From Azophilus sp965214305 (GTDB lineage: Bacteria > Pseudomonadota > Gammaproteobacteria > Pseudomonadales > Azotimanducaceae): 64,000 nucleotides of DNA. Under the pieces are notes generated by a model, which worked only from the letters and a program-made list of their open reading frames with translations, was not told the DNA's origin and searched no databases. Position numbers and translations under genes: made by a program. How positions within the stretch are numbered: position 1 is the first letter of the stretch; each line of letters starts with the position of its first letter. The stretch spans positions 2,767,196 through 2,831,195 of the forward strand of contig OZ243949.1 in the NCBI GenBank assembly GCA_965214305.1, written 5' to 3'. Shown here piece by piece: positions 59,705 through 64,000 of this stretch.

Positions 59705-60492
59705 GCGGGTCGATTGTCGATTGTTTGCGCCGTTATCCGCTCGGCCAGCGCCAGATCGGCGGCGCTGTCAACATCAATGGCGGTGTACTCGTCGCGCAAT
59801 TCTACCCAGCCGACAGAACAACCCGCCAGCCGGGACAGGGTCGCGAAGGCCTCCTTGATGGCCAAGCTGTGCCGCAAATATCGCCACCATGTAGCCATGC
59901 CGAGCCGTCTTGCGATGCGCCAAGGCTGTTTGCGGTCGCGTTGCACTTGCGACCAAAAGAGGATTGCCTGGCGGGCGGCGCGGTTGCGCAGCAAGAACAG
60001 ATTGGTGCCGCAGAAACCGCCTTCCCGAAATGCGAGGCGGGTACGCCGCGTGTCGGGAAACCGCCGCATTACCCGCGCATGGGAAACCAAACCCACCACG
60101 GCATCCGCGCCCGCGGCCTTGGCGGCGGTAATGAAATGGGCGACGGTCTCCGGTCTTAATAGGGCGTGATCGCCGGTGGTGATCAGAACCGGCAAGGATG
60201 CGAGGCTATCGAATGCCCGCAAAACGCTTTCCGAAGGCCCGGCGGCGGGTTCGAGCCACGCATAGTCACCGACTGCCAAAAGCGCCTTTAGTGTTTTTGA
60301 CTCGCGGCAGACCGATGCGCTCGGCCCGACAATGACGCCGCCTTCGCAACCCTCGGTGGTTCGCAGGGTGTCGATGACGCGCTCAATACTCGGGCGATTG
60401 GCAACCTCGACCAGCACGGAGGCCGGTAGGCCGAGCTCCGCGGCCAAGGCGTTGCCACCAGTGCGTTCGCCCGCCAGCACAATGGCCTTCAT
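59701..60492 (-). CDS. MobA-like nucleotidyltransferase
   Basis: This 263-residue NTP-transferase-fold protein reads MKAIVLAGERTGGNALAAELGLPASVLVEVANRPSIERVI and later LPVLITTGDHALLRPETVAHFI, GTNLFLLRN and DEYTAIDVDSAADLALAERI. The canonical G-x-G-x-R loop is modified (AGERTGGN). Its ATG overlaps the stop of a 35-codon frame (ATGA). It is the second MobA/cytidylyltransferase-type gene in the same minus-strand unit and may activate the head-group alcohol. Confidence 0.8.
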   Translation of the reverse strand: MKAIVLAGERTGGNALAAELGLPASVLVEVANRPSIERVIDTLRTTEGCEGGVIVGPSASVCRESKTLKALLAVGDYAWLEPAAGPSESVLRAFDSLASLPVLITTGDHALLRPETVAHFITAAKAAGADAVVGLVSHARVMRRFPDTRRTRLAFREGGFCGTNLFLLRNRAARQAILFWSQVQRDRKQPWRIARRLGMATWWRYLRHSLAIKEAFATLSRLAGCSVGWVELRDEYTAIDVDSAADLALAERITAQTIDNRPA

Positions 60493-60596
60493 GGTCCGGC
60501 GAGGCGCTTTCGGTGGCAGCGGTAGCGCTTAATCAGGGTGCCGCCGAGACGTTCGATGCCGCTGCGCTTGTCGGATACTGCGCGAATCTTAAGCAT
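60489..60596 (-). CDS. Very short basic peptide, translationally coupled
   Basis: This 35-codon frame begins MLKIRAVSDKRSGIERLGG and ends KRYRCHRKRLAGP. It ends in the ATGA shared with the nucleotidyltransferase start. It is strongly basic. No clear ribosome site precedes it, and I know no family. It is included because the ATGA overlap and lack of other content in the 112-bp gap make it a reasonable leader or small gene; it may be chance. Confidence 0.35.
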   Translation of the reverse strand: MLKIRAVSDKRSGIERLGGTLIKRYRCHRKRLAGP

Positions 60597-60604
60597 GGTA
60601 TGGA

Positions 60605-61348
60605 TTAAAGCCGGTTTATCATGCTGGCGAGATAGCCCGCACCGAAGCCATTGTTGATATTGACAACCGCGAGACCCGAGGCACAGCTTGCAAGCATGCC
60701 CAGTAGCGCCGTGGCGCCGGCAAAGGCGGCACCGTAGCCGATACTGGTGGGAACGGCGATAACGGGCCTATCGACGAGCCCCGCAACCACGCTCGGCAGG
60801 GCGCCTTCCATGCCGGCGACAACGATGAGGACGCGGGCATCGCGGAGCCTATCGAGCCGTGCCAACAGCCGATGGATGCCCGCCACGCCCACGTCGCAAA
60901 CCCGATGCACCAGGTTGCCGTAAAACTCGGCGGTCACCGCCGCCTCCTCCGCAACGGGCAGATCGGATGTGCCGGCGGTGACCACGGCGATGGGCGTCGC
61001 CGCGGCCTTGGGCCTGGTTTGGTTAACGGTGATGATGGCGGCGGTTTCGTGGTATTCGGCATCGGGTGCGCTGGCCCGAACCAGCGCATGGGCCGCCGGG
61101 TTAGCCCGCGTCACCAAGGCATTCTGGCCGTTTTTCAGCAATGCCCCCACCAGATCGGCGATCTGCTCCGGGGTTTTGTGCAGGCCGTAGACCACCTCCG
61201 CCGCACCGGTGCGCCGCAGCCGATCCGTATCCAGTGTGGAGTGCCCCAGATCCTGAAAAAAAGCATCGCGAATTTGCGCGGCCGCTTCGGGCAAATCCAA
61301 TTTGCCCGATTGCAATGCGGCCAGCGTAGATTCGATGCTCAAGGTCAC
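60605..61348 (-). CDS. larB: LarB, nickel-pincer cofactor biosynthesis (AIR-carboxylase-like)
   Basis: This 247-residue protein has a helical N-terminus (SIESTLAALQSGKLDLPEAA) and a PurE-like C-terminal half: PIAVVTAGTSDLPVAEEAAVTAEFYGN, VAGMEGALPSVVAGLVDRPVIAVPTSIGYG and VVNINNGFGAGYLAS. LarB makes the pyridinium dicarboxylate precursor of the nickel-pincer cofactor of lactate racemase. The GTG at 61348 gives the usual length. LarA, LarC and LarE are not in the window. It follows the aldo/keto reductase gene closely on the same strand. Confidence 0.9.
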   Translation of the reverse strand: MTLSIESTLAALQSGKLDLPEAAAQIRDAFFQDLGHSTLDTDRLRRTGAAEVVYGLHKTPEQIADLVGALLKNGQNALVTRANPAAHALVRASAPDAEYHETAAIITVNQTRPKAAATPIAVVTAGTSDLPVAEEAAVTAEFYGNLVHRVCDVGVAGIHRLLARLDRLRDARVLIVVAGMEGALPSVVAGLVDRPVIAVPTSIGYGAAFAGATALLGMLASCASGLAVVNINNGFGAGYLASMINRL

Positions 61349-61373
61349 GAGTTGTCCATACGCGGTAATTAGC

Positions 61374-61402
61374 CCCAGGAGCTTAGGCCGCAGGCTCCTG
61401 GG
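61374..61402. repeat. Minimal palindromic remnant of the 159-bp MITE family
   Basis: CCCAGGAGC (61374-61382) and GCTCCTGGG (61394-61402) pair around an 11-base loop. The sequence GCCGCAGGCTCCTGG matches the end of the element at 4027-4189. It covers the stop and last codons of the aldo/keto reductase gene, giving the same QEPAA tail as in the CoA-transferase. Confidence 0.55.
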
Positions 61403-62609
61403 CCAGCATGTTGTGCGTGGGTGCGCACAGGCCGCCGATATCAAGGCCGTGTGTGCAGGCACCCGAGCAGGGTTCGCCGGAACAGGTGAGGCAGGCGGCG
61501 GCGTTGGCGGCTAAGGCGGCGTATTCGTCGCGCGCAAAGGCGATGTCCCGGTAATCGGTGGCGTACATGCGGGTGCGCAACACATCGGCGATGGGAACCC
61601 CGAAAGGGCAGGCACCTTCGCAATCGTTGCAGGCGTGCCGGCAATAGCTGGTGCCGTTTAGCCGGGCGTAGGTGTCGAGCAACCCGCGATCTCCGGCCGC
61701 GAGGTCGCGCCAGCCGGAAGCGCCGAGAAATTCATCGATGTCCGCTTGGCTGGTCATGGAAATAACCAGGGCGTCCACATGCGGGTTCGCCAGCGTCCAA
61801 CGGAATGCCGCCTGGGCGAAGGAGGCACCGTCCCGCTCGTAGGGGCGCATGTCGTTGAGCCTTGCGCCCATGAGCGTTTTCATCGCCACCACCCCGACCC
61901 CAAGCGATTTGGCGCGCGCCAACACTCGGGGTAGCCCGGGCTGGCGCGCCACCCAATCGATGCCGCTTGTGAATGATTCGTAAAAGGCCGGGTCTTGGCC
62001 GAAATTGTGCGCAACCAGCACCACATCGACCATGTCCTTGTCGAAGGCGTGGTCAAGGCATTCGATTAAACGACCGGCGTGGCCGGAAATGCCAGTGTAG
62101 CGAATCTTGCCCTGATCCTTGGCGCGCCCGACGAATTCAAACCACTCCGGGTTGTCGAGCTTGGCGGTGTCATTCACGGCATGGTTGAAATAAACATCGA
62201 TGCGGTCGGTGGCAAGGCGCCTGAGGCTGCCTTCAAGGGCTGCCATGATCGATTCCTTGCGTGCCGCCGCCGAGGCATGGGTTTTTGAGGCGATGAAGAC
62301 CTGGTCGCGTTGCCCGCGCAACGCCTTGCCCAGCACCCGTTCGGATTGCTGACGGCTGTAGGTTTCCGCCGTATCGAAATAGTTGATGCCTCGATCAAGG
62401 GCGTGGTGGACCAGGTGCTCCTCACCGTTGCGCAGCCGACTTGAGCCGAAGGAGATGTCGGATATGGAAAATCGCGTTCGGCCTAGCTGGACATAGCGGC
62501 GCACGCGGTTGCCAACGTTGCGCAGCTCGCGGTCAGCGGCGCTGTTTGCCCGCGCACTCAAACCGGTGGCCAGTGCGCCCGCTTTCAGGAGTTGTCTTCT
62601 TGACGGCAT
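61383..62609 (-). CDS. Tat-exported aldo/keto reductase with C-terminal Fe-S cysteines
   Basis: In this 408-residue protein a twin-arginine-type signal (MPSRRQLLKAGALATGLSA) is followed by an AKR barrel with the catalytic DRGINYFDTAETYS, KTHAS and NHAVND regions. The C-terminal cysteine clusters are CRHACNDCEGACPFGVPI and CLTCSGEPCSGACTHGLDI, suggesting one or more [4Fe-4S] centres. This makes it one of the Fe-S-linked AKRs seen in anaerobes and many uncultured bacteria. The last five residues come from a repeat remnant. LarB follows in the same direction. Confidence 0.87.
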   Translation of the reverse strand: MPSRRQLLKAGALATGLSARANSAADRELRNVGNRVRRYVQLGRTRFSISDISFGSSRLRNGEEHLVHHALDRGINYFDTAETYSRQQSERVLGKALRGQRDQVFIASKTHASAAARKESIMAALEGSLRRLATDRIDVYFNHAVNDTAKLDNPEWFEFVGRAKDQGKIRYTGISGHAGRLIECLDHAFDKDMVDVVLVAHNFGQDPAFYESFTSGIDWVARQPGLPRVLARAKSLGVGVVAMKTLMGARLNDMRPYERDGASFAQAAFRWTLANPHVDALVISMTSQADIDEFLGASGWRDLAAGDRGLLDTYARLNGTSYCRHACNDCEGACPFGVPIADVLRTRMYATDYRDIAFARDEYAALAANAAACLTCSGEPCSGACTHGLDIGGLCAPTHNMLAQEPAA

Positions 62610-62689
62610 GTCGCTTGCTCGGAAGTCGGTGAAAAGGTTACTGAAATAGACGGACTAAAACACAAAAAATTCAGACGATACAGGATTTA

Positions 62690-62794
62690 GCCGAATGGGT
62701 AGTGTCGCAGTTTGAATTTTTCGACTACGGAACGCCGCAGTTGGCGCGGCCTCCAAATCCAAATCAATTCAAACTGATACGCGACCGCCGAATG
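62690..62794. repeat. 89-bp MITE (subfamily B) with 8-bp target duplication
   Basis: The element 62698-62786 starts GTAGTGTCGCAGTTTGAATT and ends with inverted ATTCAAACTGATACGCGACC. A perfect GCCGAATG direct repeat flanks it (62690-62697 and 62787-62794). It matches 16662-16749 along its whole length. It lies between the divergent aldo/keto reductase and rhodanese genes. Confidence 0.92.
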
Positions 62795-62859
62795 AGTTGC
62801 TGAGTTCCGGGGCGCAGGTACGATACAGTAGCTGCGGTCCGACTGATTGGGAGCCTAGC

Positions 62860-63285
62860 GTGAGCATCAAACCAATATCCGAGCAAGTTGCGCAAGCCAA
62901 GCGCGAACTGGAGAATCTCTCCGTGGAACAATTGCGCGAGGAGTTGCAAATCAGAGACGATTTGCTGCTCGTCGATATTCGCGAATTACAGGAAATCATC
63001 GACCTCGGAACCATTCCCGGCGCGCAACAGGCACCGCGCGGCATGCTGGAATTCTGGGCCGATCCGGCCAGCCCCTACTACCGGGACTATTTCACCGAAG
63101 ACCGGCGCATCGTCTTGTTTTGTGCTGGCGGCGGGCGCTCCGCCCTGGCTGCCAAGGCACTCAAGGATATGGGCTATGCGGATGTTGCCCATCTGGAGGC
63201 GGGTTTTAACGGCTGGGCTAAGGCCGGTGGTGCCGTTCAAGAAACCGCATCGACCAGCCGCTGGATGCGCAAGCCAGCCGATTGA
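62860..63285 (+). CDS. Rhodanese-like sulfurtransferase domain protein
   Basis: This 141-residue single rhodanese domain reads LLLVDIRELQEIIDLGTIPGAQQAPRGMLEFW, then the active-site loop IVLFCAGGGRSALAAKALKDMG with the catalytic Cys, and ends HLEAGFNGWAKAGG. I chose the GTG at 62860 (VSIKPISEQ), because the upstream part of the frame comes from beside the MITE. It moves sulfane sulfur or acts as a sulfur carrier; the partner is unknown. Confidence 0.9.
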   Translation: MSIKPISEQVAQAKRELENLSVEQLREELQIRDDLLLVDIRELQEIIDLGTIPGAQQAPRGMLEFWADPASPYYRDYFTEDRRIVLFCAGGGRSALAAKALKDMGYADVAHLEAGFNGWAKAGGAVQETASTSRWMRKPAD

Positions 63286-63318
63286 ACTCGATATTCCACC
63301 AGCACGAGGAACATGTGC

Positions 63319-64000
63319 ATGAGGTTGGGCGCTTTATTGGGCATTGTTTCGGGCGGTGCCGGGCCGCGGGCTCTGGCGGAACAGGCGAGACGCTATGTCG
63401 GCGAAGGCTATACAAGCCTGTGGTCGGCGCAGGCCGTGGGGCGCGGTATCATGGTTACCGATCCCTTCGTGGCACTGTCTGTTGCCGCAACCGTTGCCGA
63501 AGAGGTGGCGATCGGCACCGCCGTACTTCAGGTACCGCTCTACCACCCGGTCGAGTTGGCCCACCGCGTTCTATCGTTGCAACAAATCTGTGGCGATCGT
63601 CTGCTGCTGGGCGTTGGCAGCGGTTCGACGGCCACCGATTTCGCCGCGTTCGGCAGGCCGTTCGAATCGCGCTTCCGAGTGTTGCGCGAGAATGTCGAGG
63701 CCCTGCGTTCCCTCTTTGCAACGGGAGTCCTCGGCGAGGTCAATTTGAGCCCCTGGCCCGAAGTACGCGGCGGGCCGAAACTGTTCCTTGGCTCCTGGGG
63801 CGGTGGCGTTGAAAGAGCTGCCCATGCCTATGATGGCTGGATAGCATCCGCCCGCTATCGCGAGGTCGATGAGGTCTGTGCGGCCTTGGTGCGATACCGC
63901 AACGCCGGCGGTGCTCGGGCCGTCGTCTCGACCATTATGGTGGGCGCGAATACGGATCTCGGAGCATTGCGCGAAAAGTTGCAAATCTTTGCCGATGCCG
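63319..64000 (+). CDS. LLM-class flavin/F420-dependent oxidoreductase (partial)
   Basis: The first 227 codons of a luciferase-like monooxygenase run off the right end. Blocks: ALAEQARRYVGEGYTSLWSAQAVGRG, VAIGTAVLQVPLYHPVELAHRVLSLQQICGDRLLLGVGSGS, then FFESRF-like FGRPFESRFRVLRENVEALRSLF and LFLGSWGGGVERAAHAYDGWI. The ATG at 63319 has AGGA eight bases upstream; an in-frame ATG two codons earlier is less well placed. The substrate is unknown. Confidence 0.88.
   Translation, partial: MRLGALLGIVSGGAGPRALAEQARRYVGEGYTSLWSAQAVGRGIMVTDPFVALSVAATVAEEVAIGTAVLQVPLYHPVELAHRVLSLQQICGDRLLLGVGSGSTATDFAAFGRPFESRFRVLRENVEALRSLFATGVLGEVNLSPWPEVRGGPKLFLGSWGGGVERAAHAYDGWIASARYREVDEVCAALVRYRNAGGARAVVSTIMVGANTDLGALREKLQIFADA

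Noticed and set aside
1..64000. tRNA, rRNA, CRISPR array, prophage or full insertion sequence
   Set aside because: I looked for T-loop-like GGTTCGAATCC, regularly spaced identical repeats and transposase motifs and saw none. The repeated sequences are short non-coding inverted-repeat elements, not CRISPR repeats.

Overview
The window is a GC-rich bacterial chromosome segment, dense with genes on both strands. I read it as a gammaproteobacterium, probably uncultured or environmental. The grounds are an AsnS (rare in Alphaproteobacteria), a GAPDH with a long N-terminal extension, a bacterioferritin/Bfd pair, LptF/LptG homologues and a HiPIP. This placement is inference. I found no rRNA, tRNA, CRISPR array, transposase or prophage. 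The intergenic spaces are instead full of short inverted-repeat elements of several families.

Layout. (1) 1-821: end of leuC, then leuD. (2) About 1226-23514: a catabolic or uptake cluster of unknown substrate. It holds an MFS transporter, three VOC proteins, a DUF1330 protein, a CaiB/BaiF CoA-transferase, an HMG-CoA-lyase-like enzyme, a nitrilase homologue without its catalytic Cys and Lys, a GntR/UTRA regulator, a double alpha/beta hydrolase, an FAD-linked oxidase, a TonB receptor, two PuuE-like deacetylases, a CpeT-like protein, a DUF1838 protein, a Tat-exported amine oxidase and a small lipocalin-like protein. Several of its transcription units start next to TGATATATCA-like palindromes, which could be operators for the cluster's GntR protein. 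A DNA glycosylase and broken ATPase and isochorismatase genes sit in the middle. (3) 23551-37398: housekeeping and mixed genes: lipA, a heterodimeric ABC exporter with asnS, an AAA-ATPase/nuclease-like protein, a COG3146 acyltransferase, GAPDH, bfd/bfr and a VapBC-type toxin-antitoxin pair. (4) 37821-42923: a caa3-type cytochrome oxidase operon whose subunit II carries two haem-c domains and which has two subunit III genes. (5) 42924-45984: a small accessory patch (DUF6979-like, a frameshifted TPR-like gene, DUF6884-like, unknown, HiPIP).

(6) 46435-60596 is the most interesting part. A plus-strand operon (fatty acyl-AMP/ACP ligase, extended SDR, dedicated acyl carrier protein, serine-palmitoyltransferase-type PLP enzyme) matches the core of bacterial ceramide synthesis. 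Around it lie a CDP-alcohol phosphotransferase, three nucleotidyltransferase-type proteins, a metallophosphoesterase, an LpxO-like hydroxylase, a GMC oxidoreductase, and LptF, LptG and LptA-like proteins. Together these look like synthesis, head-group attachment, tailoring and trans-envelope export of a sphingolipid. (7) 60605-64000: LarB, a Tat-exported aldo/keto reductase with Fe-S motifs, a rhodanese and the start of an LLM-class oxidoreductase.

Repeats: (a) 88-90 bp elements with perfect 8-9 bp target duplications (16662, 34007, 48196, 62698). (b) 159 bp elements flanked by CTAG or CTGG (4027, 24585), plus deleted copies. (c) A 157 bp CTAG-flanked element (1069). (d) Hairpins of about 110-125 bp with a conserved loop but different stems (7885, 20359, 53690, and a broken one at 972). 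Several supply stop codons or C-terminal codons to the genes they abut.
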